From Balaenoptera acutorostrata (taxonomy: Eukaryota; Chordata; Mammalia; Artiodactyla; Balaenopteridae), in assembly GCF_949987535.1 (NCBI RefSeq), contig NC_080064.1:38636282-38700281 (forward strand): a stretch of 64,000 nt of DNA. Direction: 5' to 3'. Position numbers and translations under genes: made by a program. Within the stretch, counting starts at the first letter, position 1. Every line of letters starts with the position of its first letter. The notes under the pieces are model-generated. The model did not search any database, was not told where the DNA came from, and worked only from the letters and a program-made list of their open reading frames with translations. Positions 1-12,429 of the stretch are shown piece after piece.

Positions 1-45
1 GAGCTGGGATCCCACATGCTGCACAGTGCAGCCAAAAAAAAAAAA
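1..45 (+). repeat. CHR-type SINE, 3' end cut by the window edge
   Basis: GATCCCACATGCTGCACAG followed by GCAGCC and a poly(A) run is the 3' end of the short SINE form. Confidence 0.8.
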
Positions 46-654
46 GTAAAGCTAAATAAAATGAAATTTTAAAAGTTGTGTGTGGCAGGACCTGGGGTTC
101 CCACAGAAATATGCTAGAGGTGAAGTTAGAGGGATGGGCAAGAGCTGTATTACGACAGGCTTTTGAATACCTGCTGCTAAAGTGCTTAGATTTTATTCTC
201 TAAGAGCAGTGCAAAGCCCGAAAAGGTTCTTGAGCAAGGGAGGGACAAGTTCACACTTGTGCTTGGGGAAGACAACTCAGTGCATCTGAGCTAGAAGGGA
301 CCCTAGAGATTACCAGTAAGTCAAACTTACTCCCAGTGCAGACAAGGAGACTGGTGTATAGTAGAGGGCAGCCCCGAATCCCCAGCCAGTGAGATTCTGA
401 CCCTTTGAAGCTCTAGCCAACCCTTCCCTCCCACAGCAGCTGCTACCAACAGCCTGAAGAAGGACCAGGTTAGCGCCTTCTTTACCCCCCCAGCTCCTGC
501 CTCATTTTGGCCCAGTCTACTTCCCAATTAACACTTGGCCGCCTATCAGGCTACTCTTTGGATGACTGCTTCTAAGTCTTACTGGTGAATCTGGACTGGT
601 TCAATAGTTAATACCCTATCTGTGAAGTTCAAATCTCAGTAGGATTGGATTTTA

Positions 655-895
655 ATACTTAACACTTACCGAGATTTTACTCTGTACCAGGCACAGTGCT
701 CAGTGCCTAAAAAACAACATCACAAAATTCTCTCAGCCACCCTGTGCAGTGAGTGACCTAACCCTATTTCACAAACAAGGAAACCCAGGCTCAAAGAAGG
801 TAAGAAAGTTGCCCACAGTCATATAGCTAATCAGTTGTAGAGCTGAGATTTTAAACAGCAGTCTCTCTGCTTCTAAAGCCTACACTCCAAACCAT
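655..895 (-). repeat. MIR SINE
   Basis: Antisense MIR core (CCAGGCACAGTGCTCAGTGCC ... GTCATATAGCTAATCAG). Confidence 0.8.
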
Positions 896-1018
896 TCTAT
901 TTCCATGCTTCTTGAAAGTGAAGCATAGTTGGTTAGATCACAAGGTAGAGGCCTCTAGAAACATTGGGGAAACCTGTGGCCCAGAACCTGGAACTGATTC
1001 CTTCTCCCACTCCCCTAG

Positions 1019-1540
1019 GCTTACCTGCGAGCCATCGACGTGAAGATCCTACAGCAGCTGGTGACCTTGAACGAGGGCATTGAGGCAGTGCGCTGGCTGT
1101 TGGAGGAGCGGGGGACGTTGACCAGCCACTGCAGCAGCCTCACCAGCAGCCAATATAGCCTGACAGGCGGGAGCCCAGGCCGTTCAAGGCGAGGCAGCTG
1201 GGACAGCCTGCCAGACACCAGCTCCACTGACCGGCTGGACAGTGTCTCCATTGGCAGCTTCCTGGACACAGTGGCCCCCAGCGAGCTGGATGAACAGGGC
1301 CCCCCCGGGGCTCCCCGTCCCGAGTTGGACTGGGCAAAGGCTATACCCGGTGGGGAGAGGGCCAGGACTGAGGTGGACCTGACAGCCACCAGGCTAGGAA
1401 GCTTGAGGGCTGTGTGGAAGCCCCCAGGGGAGGGGCTCCAAGGTGGACCTTCTGAGCCACCAGAGGATGAGAGTACCAAGCTGGGCTTTGAGACCCACTG
1501 GTACTGGGGCCAGTGCCAGGATGATGTGACCTTCCTGTAA
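1019..1540 (+). CDS. LURAP1: LURAP1, terminal coding exon (C-terminal 173 residues)
   Basis: Leucine-rich adaptor protein 1 is a cytoplasmic adaptor. From the literature it links MRCK kinases to MYO18A for actomyosin flow in lamellae and can activate NF-kB. Seen here: a CCCCTAG acceptor just before 1019, then an open frame starting AYLRAIDVKILQQ and ending in TAA at 1538-1540. The N-terminal part of the exon is helical and leucine-rich; the middle is Ser/Gly-rich with a basic RSRRGSWDS patch that could be a kinase site; the end is acidic and closes with DDVTFL. The last four residues, VTFL, fit a class I PDZ ligand, in keeping with reported binding to the MYO18A PDZ domain. The human protein is 239 residues, so about 66 N-terminal residues lie in an exon left of the window. 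The ORF that begins at GTG 1040 is only part of this exon. Confidence 0.93.
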   Translation, partial: AYLRAIDVKILQQLVTLNEGIEAVRWLLEERGTLTSHCSSLTSSQYSLTGGSPGRSRRGSWDSLPDTSSTDRLDSVSIGSFLDTVAPSELDEQGPPGAPRPELDWAKAIPGGERARTEVDLTATRLGSLRAVWKPPGEGLQGGPSEPPEDESTKLGFETHWYWGQCQDDVTFL

Positions 1541-4300
1541 CAACTCTTCCACCCTTTTGTTCTCCTATGGCTCTTTCATCGCTAGGCCCTGGTCTCCCTC
1601 AAATTTATTCTCCCTCAATCTGGGATTAGGAAGAGGCTGCATTGAGATCAGTTACCATGGAAACCTGGCCTCACCATCTCTCTGGTCCCTGGGGAGGCTC
1701 TGCCTTTATCCTTCAATTATTGGGTCCCTAGAGCTATTTTCATGGATACATTGACTCTAGAGGCTTGACCTGTGGCTCCAGGTGTGATGGTATCTCTTCC
1801 CCTTTCCTCCCAACTGGGATTTGATGGTTTAGCATCCCTGCGAGATCACTGATGAAGAGATGGGGGTATAATTGCCTCACCCAACATCTAGGAGCCTTGG
1901 CTCCCCTCTTGGCCAAGATGGAGGATTGTGGAGGGACATGGACATTCAAGGCCAACCCTCTATGGATTGGTCCTCCCAGAAGCCTTTGGGGTTGGTAGAG
2001 CCACCCCTTCCTGCCTGGTGAGTGATGTCATTTCCTGCCAGGATGGATTAGCCTTTCCTCTGTACCAGTCTTTTAGTGATGATGGGTCAGTATAGGGGTG
2101 TCTGAGCCCCTGCTGCTAAGTGAGACCATCATTTATTCTCCCTACTGTTACTTCTTGTGAATGGGAACATACCACCCTCCTCGCAGGAAAGTTTCTCAGT
2201 CAGATGTTTGTACTTCTTCTCAGAGAGGTTCTTAGTATTTAAACAGGGAGTTCTCATTTTATCCTAGGGATTCTCACTTCCTCTCTGACCACACACCTGT
2301 CTGCTGCCAGCATTCCTATATTCTATGCTTTTAGGGAGGAAACTGGCAGGAGCCTCCAACTACAGCTCTCAAAAGTCTGTTTGGCCTGCCCTGCCACAGT
2401 CCCCTGTCTTACTCTGTCCCTGGGTTGCCCCCATTCTTGTATTCTGGCTCCAAATCTGTCTGTCAGGAGGTTCAGCCTTTGTGTTTCCACACCTTCTCGG
2501 TTTCCACTTTGGGCCTCATACCTTTTATATGCAGATGAGTCCCTCAGCCTTCTCTCTCCAAGGCTGATGGGAGCCAGAGGGAGGAGAAGCTTGGGGTGTA
2601 CCAGAATCTCCAAAAGGGGGAGGTATCTTCTCAGATCCTGTGATTCCCCTGCCCCCATCCTGCCCCAGACCTTCCACCATTGGTTACTAGGATGCCTGCC
2701 TGAGGCCAGGACACAAGGAATCCCCTTGTCTGGGTTACAATGGGGGGTGTGGCAGAGAAAGACAGAGGCTCTTTGGTCCTAGGGCCCACATCCTGGGAGG
2801 GGGGAGAGTAGGAGGGAAAGGCTGCTTTCCTTCCTCCCTTAGAGCAAGCTTTAGACTCCCGGGACCTGCAGAGGGAGCAGGGCACTGGCTCTGGGCCTGG
2901 GTCCCAGGGCCCTAGTGAATTACACCAAAGGAGGGACTCAGGGAACCTGCCAACCTGGGGCTCAGGGAGGAGACAGGCCCAGAGAAAGGGTGGGGACAAA
3001 GGCTGTGGCTGATGTCAGAGTATGAATTATTGGAGATTAACTCTTTGAACCCCAGGTAACTGCCCCTATGTTGGTCCCTGTCTTTCCTGGGCCCTGAAAC
3101 TAGATTATTGGAAGGCAAAAAGGAGAAAAAAGGATGTCAGGTAATCCTTGCCAATTTGCTGTGCCCTCGTGAGTTGGACGAGTCTTCCTCAAATCCTGGA
3201 ATAACTCCTGCAGTTTCTCTACTTTTCATTCTATGCTGAGGAAGGGACGGAAGCCAAGTTGATTATCTCCAGTTCCCCTAAACTCCTCAAGTCTGGTTCT
3301 GCAACCCCCCACCCCAATCCTTTTGGGGCAATACATTTCCTCCTCTCCTCTCAAAGTGATTGAAATCTCTAAAGAATATCCGTTAAGTCTCTTCTTTGCT
3401 GCCCACCAGCCCTCTCCTTACCCCTCTGGGTCTTGGGGCTCCTGACCTCCCCTCAGGCTGGGAATTCAAATATCCTTTCCCAATACCCTGACTCTGTTGC
3501 CATTTTGTGGTGACTTATGGGTAACTACCTTTCCACGTGGAACCCTTGTATTCCTTTTCGAAGCTTTCTTATTCATTTAATCTACAAACTTCTGAGCTGA
3601 AGAGGTTGTCTGCCCTCTTGTGACCATTATGCACCATTGCTGGAATAGCTGGGTGAAACCTTCAGGCTCAAATATAACCTTAAAGAAGACCAGCCCTCTC
3701 ATTGCACAGACAGGTTAGAGAGACAGGCCTACAGAAGGCAGAGACTTGACCAGTGTCACCCACGGTAAATCTGTGACAATGCTCAGGTTAAAGAACCCAG
3801 ATCGCCTGCCTGCCAGCCTGTCCACCCACAATTCCATCACTTGACCAGACTGTTTCCCCACCCCACCCTGTCACCACCCAAGCCCAAAGGATCTGAAAGC
3901 AATTTTCTCCCTGTTTTAATAGGTTCTTACCCCACCCTAGAGAGGCAGCTCGGTATTTGGAGAAAGAGCCACAGGCTCTGAGGAAAGAGACTCTGGACCA
4001 GGACTGGGTAAAGGGTGCATTAATATGGACCACAGATATAAGGAAGATCAATCTTGGACCAACTATTTTTCTGGGAAGGTAGGGCGAGTAGGCCCAGACA
4101 TCATGGGGGCAGAACTCAACATTCCAGACCTGGACGTGAGAAGCAGGGGATAGCGGTGGGAGATGAGAGAGAAATCCAGTTGGGTCCTGTGGAGTTGGGG
4201 AGCTCCAAAGTCAGGGGATTACAGCTCAGCTGGACTGGCATCTGAGGGTATTGAGGGGTTGCAGAGGTGGGTGAGTGGGGCTGCCTGGGAACTCCAGGTA
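1541..4300 (+). other. LURAP1 3' UTR and downstream unique sequence
   Basis: No coding exon is visible after the LURAP1 stop. The first part must be 3' UTR, but I found no clear AATAAA signal close enough to fix its end. The sequence is moderately GC-rich and mostly free of recognisable young repeats, unlike the DNA that follows. Short ORFs here have no recognisable domain. Confidence 0.5.
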
Positions 4301-5164
4301 GCCTAGACATCCCGTCTCAATACCTTAAACTCCATTTCACTACTAGAGAAGACCAGGAACCCTGGTAAGCACACATTCCTGGTCCCTCCTACCTGCCTCT
4401 GGACTGACTGTTTAAGGCTTAGCTCTCCTGTTAGTTTAGACCTTTCCGGGTTATGAGGAGGACCTGTTTAGGAGCTCAAAGAAGAAAAGGGTGAAAAGGG
4501 AGAGAGATGCAGAGAGACAAAAGAGAATGGGATGAAAATGGAGGCTTGAAGATATGATCAGAGGGAGCATACTATCCTCCAAGTGGGCTGGGGACTTGTC
4601 AGGGCTCGGGGTAAAGGCAGAGATGACAGAGCTCTTGGCAGCTGCAGAAACAGTGCCTGGGAGTATAAGGGGTGGTGCTGGCTGGGATTAGTCCACCAAG
4701 GAGACGAGACCATGTGAATGGGCAAGTGTAAGAGCCTGCATTTAGGATGGGGTGGTGAACTTGAGCACTGGACTGACTGGAAGCTCAGTGGCAGCTTAGG
4801 TGAGAAATGCTTGGATCTTGCATTGGATGCAGGCTCACTCTGTGCATGGTGCCAGGCACATACTGGATGTTCAGTGACACCTGTTGAATGGAGGAATGAA
4901 TGTAAACCCACGAAGAGATGTGACTTATAGTTTAAAAAGTGGTTAATTAGGTAGTAATAGGTAATTTAAAGTATTATTCCATTTAATTCTTAGCAACACT
5001 GTAAACAATGCATTATTAACAGATCCTAAGTGAACTACGGTAGGAACCTACGTCAGTGTGACTGCAGGGGCTTCCAGGAAGTCTCTGATTCCCCACTCCC
5101 CTCTCTCACAGACCTTATGCTTCTAGGAGAACAGGTTATGCTGCCCAGCAGCAGGGCCACTGTA

Positions 5165-5700
5165 CATGTTTCCTATTGCTGCTGTGACAAACTACCACAA
5201 ACTTAACAGCTTAAAACAACACAAATGTGTTATCTTACAGTTCTGGAGGTCACAAGTCCGAAATCAATTTCATTGGGTTAAGTTAAAAGTTAAGGTTTTG
5301 GCAGGCCTCTTCTGGAGAGTCTCTCCTGGAGACTCTAGGGGGCAATCCATTTATTTGCCTTTTCTAGCTTCTGGAGGCTGTTTGCATTCCTTGGCTCATG
5401 GCCCCTTCCTCCATCTTCAAAGCTAGCAGCATAGTATTTCTTCTCTCTGACCTCTGCTTCCATTCTTACATCTTTCTCTAATTCTGTCTCCTCTTAGGAG
5501 GATTACTTTGTGATTACATATCCTTGTGCTTACATTGGGCCCACTGGGATAATCCAGGATCATCTCCCCATCTCAAGATCCCTAATTTAACTATATCTTC
5601 CAAGTCCTTTTTGCCATATAAAGTAAAATATTCTCAGATTCTGGGGATGAGGACTTGAACATCTTTGGAGGAAGGACCACTATTCAGCCTTCCACAAGCA
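5165..5700 (+). repeat. Ancient mammalian interspersed repeat, LTR-like
   Basis: GTTTCCTATTGCTGCTGTGAC ... CTTACAGTTCTGGAGG is a widely dispersed mammalian motif; a second copy is at 17088. I do not assign the family. Confidence 0.55.
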
Positions 5701-7490
5701 GAGATGGAGGGTGGGCAGGAGGATGCATCCACACCCAGAAGGAGCCTCTATGCTTTGTCTAGCCTCCTTAGGCCTGGAGTGAGAGGTGGTGCCAAGGGGA
5801 GCTAGCCAGGCCCAGGCCCCATGTCTGGAGAATGGCAAGTGCCTCCTGCATCTTCACTACCAAGGAGAGCTGAGAGTGAAGGTCAGACTCGGGAGAAATT
5901 CTGTTTAGGGAACTTTTCAGGCCTGAGACTTCCCTGGTGAACATGGTGGAGGGTTCTAACAGGCTCTGTCTTCAACACTGCCTCCTCTCCACGACCATTC
6001 TGTGCTCCCCCTCAAGGCAGAAGATAATTACCAGCTAACTAGCCTGGGCTCTCTCTAGAAAGGGTAGATTAGTTGTCTCTCTTTTAAATTATTATCTTTT
6101 TATTCCTTAATAGTTAAACCATGCTCCTCAGAGCGGGGTGAACTCTCATCATCTGTTGATACTAAGTCTCTTTTTGTTTGATCTTTTTTTAATCCCTGAT
6201 CCCTCATTCCTCTCCCTGACCCAGGCATACACGTTAATGTGTTCAGTATGTGTTTGGATATGTATGTATCTTTGAAAATATAAATAATTATGTGCTTATG
6301 TGTTTTAATATATATAAATAGCAAGCCAACCTTTATAATGAATTGCCCCATATTACAGTAATTTAACACAATAAAGATTTATTTTTCACTTACACTGGAG
6401 CACAGGTATTCTTGGTTGCACGGCTCTCCTTCACTGCCCATTTCAGGTCCCAGGCTCCTTCCATTTTCAGGTGGTGATAGCCTGATCCTGCATCATAAAG
6501 TTCCCTGTCAACTTTTCACCAAATTGTTTTACCATCCATTAATGACCATTTTATTAATTGGTTATTTCACTAGCAATTAAAAAATGATTTCCTAATGCTA
6601 TTATTTTTTCTCTTATTAGTTCTAATTTTGTACAGAAAAACATTTTCACATCCTCCGGGACCATCTGGTTACCCTGAAATAAAGTTCAGACCAGAATGGC
6701 AAGACAAATGCTTAAATCTCTTCCCTTATTTATCCCTTTCAAAGTAGTAAGTTGATGTCCTAACAACTTGGTGTTCAATGATTTTGTTTTGTTTCGCTTT
6801 CTCTTTAAATTATTGTTGTGAACTTATAGCTTTTATTTATTTAATGTCTTTTAATCATTTGTAGTTATTTTTGTTTTATATTATAAAAAATCTTGAGTGT
6901 AAACAATAGTAGAGAAGATAGTATAATGAATTTCCATGCATCCATCACCCAGCTTCAGTAATTATCAACTCTGGCCAATCTTGGTTTATTTATTCCCTCA
7001 GCTACTCTCCCCCAACCAAGATTATTTTGAAGCAAAACTAGATATGATTCCAGTTCATTTGTAATGTCTTAGTTTGTACCTCTAAAAGATAAGGAATTTT
7101 ATTACCATTATGGCACCTAAAATTAGTAATTCCTCAATATAATAAAGTATAACTATTCAATTTTCTGATAAACTTTTTTTAAAAATTAGTATCAGGATTA
7201 TGCTGGCCTCTTAAAAGAAGTTAGGAAGTGTTTCCTCCTTCTTTGTCTTCTGAAAGCATCTGTGTAAGATTGGTAGCATTGTTCAGTATTTGATAGAATT
7301 CATCGGTGAAATAATACGGGCTTGGAGTTTTCCTTGTGGGGGAGGTTTTTGATAACAAATTCAATTTCTGTGATACATATAGAGCTATTCCAACTTTTAA
7401 TTTCATTTTGAGTTAGTTTTGGTAAGTTGTGTTTTTCAAAGAATTTGTTTCAATTAAGTTGTTGAATTTATTGGCATGAATTTGTTCGTA
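5700..7490. other. Intergenic, old L1-like and unique sequence
   Basis: No gene. Parts of 6860-7490 resemble antisense ancient L1 3' sequence (CATCCATCACCCAGCTTCAG). 5700-6850 shows nothing I recognise. Confidence 0.4.
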
Positions 7491-7538
7491 ACACTGCCTT
7501 GCTATTCTTTTTTTTTTTTTTTTTGTACATGGATCATC

Positions 7539-7646
7539 AAAAAATATGGAATGCTTCACAAATTTGCGTGTCATCCTTGTGCAGGGGCCATGCTAATCTT
7601 CTCTGTATCGTTCCAGTTTTAGTATATGTGCTGCCAAAGCGAGCAC
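7539..7646 (-). pseudogene. U6 snRNA processed retrocopy
   Basis: The minus strand reads a full-length U6 from its first base (GTGCTCGCTTTGGCAGCAC) to the terminal U run. I count five differences from the U6 sequence I know, four of them CpG-type transitions, as expected of an old methylated copy. It is followed on the minus strand by 14 extra bases (7538-7525) and a poly(A) tail. The whole is bracketed by perfect 14-bp duplications, CTTGCTATTCTTTT, at 7498-7511 and 7647-7660. That shows L1-mediated retroposition. No PSE or proper TATA is seen upstream, so it is not expected to be active. Confidence 0.92.
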
Positions 7647-7961
7647 CTTGCTATTCTTTTAAAAAGTATTCATTGTAAAATAAAGCACAAGTGTAGAAAA
7701 CACACAAAACAAATGTAAGGCTTAATGAATTATTCTAAGGCAAACACTCCTATAACCACTGCCATGTTAAGAACTAGAACCCACCCAGAAGTCCTGTCCA
7801 TGTACCTCATCCCAATTATAATCCCCTTCCTCTGCTGATAAGCAATCATTTCCTGATTACAGTATTCACTTCTTTGTATTTTATTTTATATCTTTATCAT
7901 CCAAATGGACATCCTTAGATACTATAGTCTTGTCCACTTGAAAACATTTAATGTCTTTTTA

Positions 7962-8367
7962 TTTTATTTTATTTTATTGGAGTGTATTTGATTTACAATG
8001 TCGTGTTAGTTTCAGGTGTACAGCAAAGTGATTCAGTTATACATATACATATATTTATTCTTTTTCAGATTCTTTTCTCATATAGCTGATCACAGAATAC
8101 TGAGTAGAGTTCCCTGTGCTATACAGTGGGTCTTTGTTAGTTGTCTATCTTAGACAACCAACATAGTATGTATATGTTAATCCCAAGCTCCTGATTTACC
8201 CCTCCCCCACACGTCTCCCCTTTGGTAACCATAAGTTTGTTTTCGATATCTGTAAGTCTGTTTGTTTTATAAATAAGTTCACTTGTGTCATTTTTTAAAA
8301 AATTAGATTCCAAATGAGTGATATCATATGATATTTGTCTTTCTCTGTCTGACTTACTTCACTTAGT
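7962..8367 (-). mobile_element. 5'-truncated L1 insertion, 3' end only
   Basis: The sequence matches the antisense of an artiodactyl/cetacean L1 3' end (TTGGAGTGTATTTGATTTACAATG and following). It is flanked by 18-bp duplications ACATTTAATGTCTTTTTA (7944-7961) and ACATTTGATGTCTTTTTA (8368-8385), one mismatch apart. Confidence 0.8.
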
Positions 8368-8385
8368 ACATTTGATGTCTTTTTA

Positions 8386-9050
8386 AATCTCTTAATTTAA
8401 AGTCCCCCCTTCATCCCTTTCTTAATTCCTTACAATTTATTTGTTGAACAACCTGGGCCATTTGAAGTGTAGAGTTTACCACAGTCTGGATTTTGCTGAT
8501 TACGTACTCATAATGCAGTTCTGAATGTTCCTGTGTTCTCAATATTTCCTGCAAGTTGGCAGCTGGATCCAGAGGCTGAATCAGACTCAGATTTGATCAC
8601 TTCGGCAAGACTCTAAGAAGCATATAAATCCAGTCTCTATGCCTACAATTTTTTTCAGGTGTTGATGTTTATTGCCTGTAGCCATTAATTCGTTGAGGAT
8701 GCCATTAATTCTATAATTTTATTTATTCATTGAAATACTTTCATAAAGAGAAACATCCTCTTATCTGCTATTTGGTTTCTGAGGGTACGGTTCACATAGG
8801 AAAGGCAGAATAAATGTTTGATTCTTTTTTCACCAGTTTTGAAGATAATGAATTGAATCCCTATCATCCTCCAAAGTTGACCACTTTAAAAAATACCACT
8901 ATGAAAAAAAAAATATCATTATGAACCTATGGATTTATATATATTTGATGGGTTTCAATCATCAATTAGAATTGTCATTATTGAACTGCCAAGTGCCCCA
9001 ACTTTGGCCAGTGGAGTCTCATTAAGCTGGCTCCTTGGTTCTTTTGACGT
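8386..9050. other. Intergenic sequence without recognised features
   Basis: AT-rich, with no open frame or repeat that I could name. Confidence 0.4.
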
Positions 9051-9066
9051 GACTCTAGAAATCTTT

Positions 9067-9666
9067 TTTTTTTATTTTTTTGGCTGCGTTGGGTCTTCTT
9101 TGCTGCGCGTGGGCTCTTGGGCTTTCTCTAGTTGCGGCGAGCGGGGGCTACGCCTTGTTGCGGTGCATGGGCTTCTCATTGCGGTGGCTTCTCTTGCTGC
9201 GGAGCATGGGCTCTACAGCACCGGCTCAGTAGTTGTGGCGCACGGGCTTAGCTGCTGCGAGGCATGTGGGATCTTCCCAGACCAGGGATCAAACTCATGT
9301 CCCCTGCATTGGCAGGCAGATTTTTTTTTTTTAGTGTATTTTTTGGCTGCATTGGGTCTTCGATGCTGCCCGCGGGCCTTCTCTAGTTGCGGTGAGCTGG
9401 GGCTACTCTTTGTTGTGGTGCGCGGGCTTCTCATTGCGGTGGCTTCTCTTGTTGCGGAGCATGGGCTCCAGGTGAGCGGGCTTCAGTAGTTGTAGCACGT
9501 GGGCTCAGTAGTTGTGGCTTGTGGGCTCTAGAGTGCAGGCTCAGTAGTTGTGGCGCATGGGCTTAGTTGCTCCGAAGCATGTGGGATCTTCCCAGACCAG
9601 GGCTCGAACCCGTGTCCCCTGCATTGGCAGGCAGATTCTTAACCACTGTGCCACCAGGGAGGTCCC
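9067..9666 (-). repeat. CHR-type SINE dimer
   Basis: Two antisense copies lie head to tail. The left one lacks its 5' head and the right one ends ACCAGGGAGGTCCC. Only one duplication pair, GACTCTAGAAATCTTT / GACTCTAGTAATCTTT (9051-9066, 9667-9682), brackets both. Confidence 0.85.
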
Positions 9667-9682
9667 GACTCTAGTAATCTTT

Positions 9683-10752
9683 GATAGCTTTCCTTACTGT
9701 TTGGTTTGACAAAATATTCCTGGGTCATCTTCTATACTTCTTGCCCCAGACTGCAATCAACCATTTCTCTAAGAAGCCTTCAGTTTTTTAAGTAAGAAAT
9801 TATATTTCAAGACCACCGCCAGGCCTTTTCAGTGGACAGAACTACAGATTCAGTGGACAGACTATATATATAGTACACACACATACACACACTAAAATAA
9901 TTCAGGAGTACATAGTGATACTTTCAATTCAAATTAAAGACTCAAGAACTTTTACTTAATCTCTTCTCTGGCTCCTTTCTTCCATACTGAGAATCTTAGT
10001 TTTTAAGGACACAGGAGATGATAGAATTAGAATATTCCATAATTACTCATTTCTTTTATCTCATACACAAAGCACTCTCAGAATAACAATATTAATACTA
10101 CCACCAATATGATTACTGAAAACATTAAAAAAGTATTTTGCAAATGCACTTGCCATTCTCCACCTCATTAAACAACTTTGTAGTGAATCTACATTGTCAG
10201 GGCATATAGTCATGATATGCTATACTCTTTTTTCTACTTAGCGCCTATGTAGTTTTAGTTCTACAAGTAATCTTATAATATTCACCTTCAGTCCTTAAGT
10301 CACTCTACTCATTTTGGTTGTCTGAAGCTGGTTTTCTACTAGATTCCCCAGGAAGAGCCCTTGGGAACAGTATTCTCTGAGATCTTACATGTTAAGTCTG
10401 TGCCCTTTATACTTATTAAGTCTTTTGCTAGGTCCACACTTTACTTTCTTGAGTCTCTTAAATATGTTACTTCATTCATAAAGTATTCGAAAAGTCTAAT
10501 GATAATCTAATCTTCCCTTCTAAGTCATGTGTTGTGTGTGTATTTTTTTAGATGCCCAAAGTATTTTTTTCTTTAAAGTTCAGTCATTTTATTAGAATGT
10601 CTTGGTGCTGGTCATTTGGGGACTATATTCTCAGCTTTGAAGTATGATCTTTGAATGTGCAGCTTCAAATTTTTCTTTATTTCAGGAAAATTTTCTTCAA
10701 TGGTTTTTAGTGTTTGTTCTGTTCCCTTGTTTTTGTTTTCTTCTTCAGGGAC

Positions 10753-10800
<48 letters not shown>

Positions 10801-11039
10801 ACTGTCTATCTATATTTTAGTCTTCTTTGCCTATTTTCAGTATTGGTCATTGTCTTTCAAATCCTTTTTACCTTTCTTCATTTCTTTTTGATTTAAAATT
10901 TTTTCTTTTCCGTTTTATTTATTTAAGGCATTATCTATTGTGTTTATTTGCTGTTGTGTACTTTCTAGTTTGGTCTTCATTTCTAAAATGATTTTTTTCT
11001 TTCATTTCTAATTCTCTCCTGAGACCTGTCACCTCATTT
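9683..11039. other. Intergenic, AT-rich; possible L1 flank
   Basis: No gene. 10560-11039 vaguely resembles antisense old L1 sequence around the microsatellite. Confidence 0.35.
10753..10812. repeat. (CTAT)n microsatellite
   Basis: Near-perfect tetranucleotide tract of about 13 units. Confidence 0.95.
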
Positions 11040-11051
11040 CTGAGTTTTTCT

Positions 11052-12091
11052 TTTTTTTTTTATTATATGAAACATATATTGTTATTTATCAACATTTTAA
11101 AAAGGACATGATATAGAGCAAGTATTGTTTTCCAAACTTATTTGAGCACACAGTTATACGAATATATCACAAATAAATGGTTCTATAGGAGGAATAAATG
11201 AGAGCTCATGTGCAAGAACTAGGGAAAGGTATTAAAGAGAGACATATTTTCAAGAGTGTGACCATCAGTATCTTCAACTAATCATGTCTTAAACTTGACC
11301 AGTTGATTGGAATCCCCTGGCTTAGATAATAACTGATTTTTTTCTTGAGTCCAGTCTAGGGAGCCCCTGAGCAGATGCCAACGTATCTTAGGAATATACA
11401 GTTTTGTGCTGAAAACAAGATACACATACATTTGAAAAAAAATAAATATATCATCTGAATGGGATGGGGACTAAGTTTGGAAAGAATTTCTCAGGGAGAC
11501 CTGATTTGTGCATTTGGCTAGGAACAATTGGCCAAGAGGGTAGGGACATCATAGGATACATAAAGTGGCCTTGGAAGCAAGGAATGGTGGGATTTAAAAA
11601 AAGCATACTGGCTTGCTTAAAGTGGGGGCACTAAAGTAAAGACATTTTAAGATTGAAGGAAGATCAAATTTTAGATTTGATAGGAAAGGCACTAGGACCA
11701 CTGTCAATTTTTTAGTATGCTGGGTGAGGCAAGAGATTCAGGTCAAAAGATTTCAACGGGGACTTCCCTGGTGGCACAGTGGTTAAGAATCCACCTGCCA
11801 ATGCAGGGCACACGGATTCGAGCCCTGGTCTGGGAAGATCCCACATGCTGCAGAGCAACTAAGCCTGTGTGCCACGACTACTGAGCCTGTGCTCTAGAGC
11901 CCACGAGCCACAACTACTGAGCCCACGTGCCACAACTACTGAAGCCCGCGTGCCTAGAGCCTGTGCTCCACAGCAAGAGAAGCCGCAATGAGAAGCCCAC
12001 GCACCAGAACGAAGACCCAACGCAGCCAATAATAAATAAATTTATTTTTTTTTTAAAAAGAAGATTTGAACGTTATTTGCCTGAGATAGTG
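11052..12091 (-). pseudogene. Retroposed copy of an unidentified transcript 3' region (about 740 bp without a later SINE)
   Basis: A poly(T) run at 11051-11061 opens a non-L1, non-SINE segment, and the segment is bounded by CTGAGTTTTTCT at 11040-11051 and 12092-12103. Read on the minus strand it looks like AT-rich 3' UTR ending in poly(A), so it is probably a 5'-truncated processed pseudogene. I do not recognise the parent gene and see no open frame. A CHR SINE at 11759-12060 interrupts it. The alternative is an unrecognised repeat family. Confidence 0.5.
11759..12060 (+). repeat. CHR-type SINE inside the retrocopy
   Basis: Full-length sense copy with an A/T-rich tail. Duplications AAGATTTCAACG / AAGATTTGAACG flank it. 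Confidence 0.88.
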
Positions 12092-12126
12092 CTGAGTTTT
12101 TCTCTTTTCTTTTTTTTTAACATCTT

Positions 12127-12429
12127 CTTTTTTTTAAATAAATTTATTTATTTATTTATTTATTTATGGCTGTGTTGGGCCTTCGTTTCTGTGCGAGGGC
12201 TTTCTCCAGTTGCGGCGAGCAGGGGCCACTCTTCATCGCGGTGCACGGGCCTCTCGCTATCGCGGCCTCTCTTGTTGCGGAGCACAGGCTCCAGACGTGC
12301 AGGCTCAGTAGTTGTGGCTCACGGGCTTAGTTGCTCCGCGGCATGTGGGATCTTCCCAGACCAGGGCTCGAACCCGTGTCCCCTGCATTGGCAGGCAGAT
12401 TCTTAACCACTGTGCCACCAGGGAAACCC
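12127..12429 (-). repeat. CHR-type SINE
   Basis: Antisense copy inserted in an L1 tail next to a second copy. Confidence 0.85.

Noticed and set aside
6100..6369. Small minus-strand ORF in an AT-rich stretch
   Set aside because: No family resemblance, no splice or promoter context, and low-complexity Ile/Tyr-rich sequence.
7539..7646. Functional U6 gene
   Set aside because: Poly(A), target duplications, base changes and no upstream U6 promoter elements.
9100..9480. ORFs with the repeating text HGLSCSAACGIFPDQGSNPCPLHWQADS, here and in many other places
   Set aside because: They are translations of antisense CHR SINEs, not a protein family.
10753..10812. CRISPR-like or tandem regulatory array
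   Set aside because: It is a simple tetranucleotide microsatellite without spacers, in a mammalian genome.
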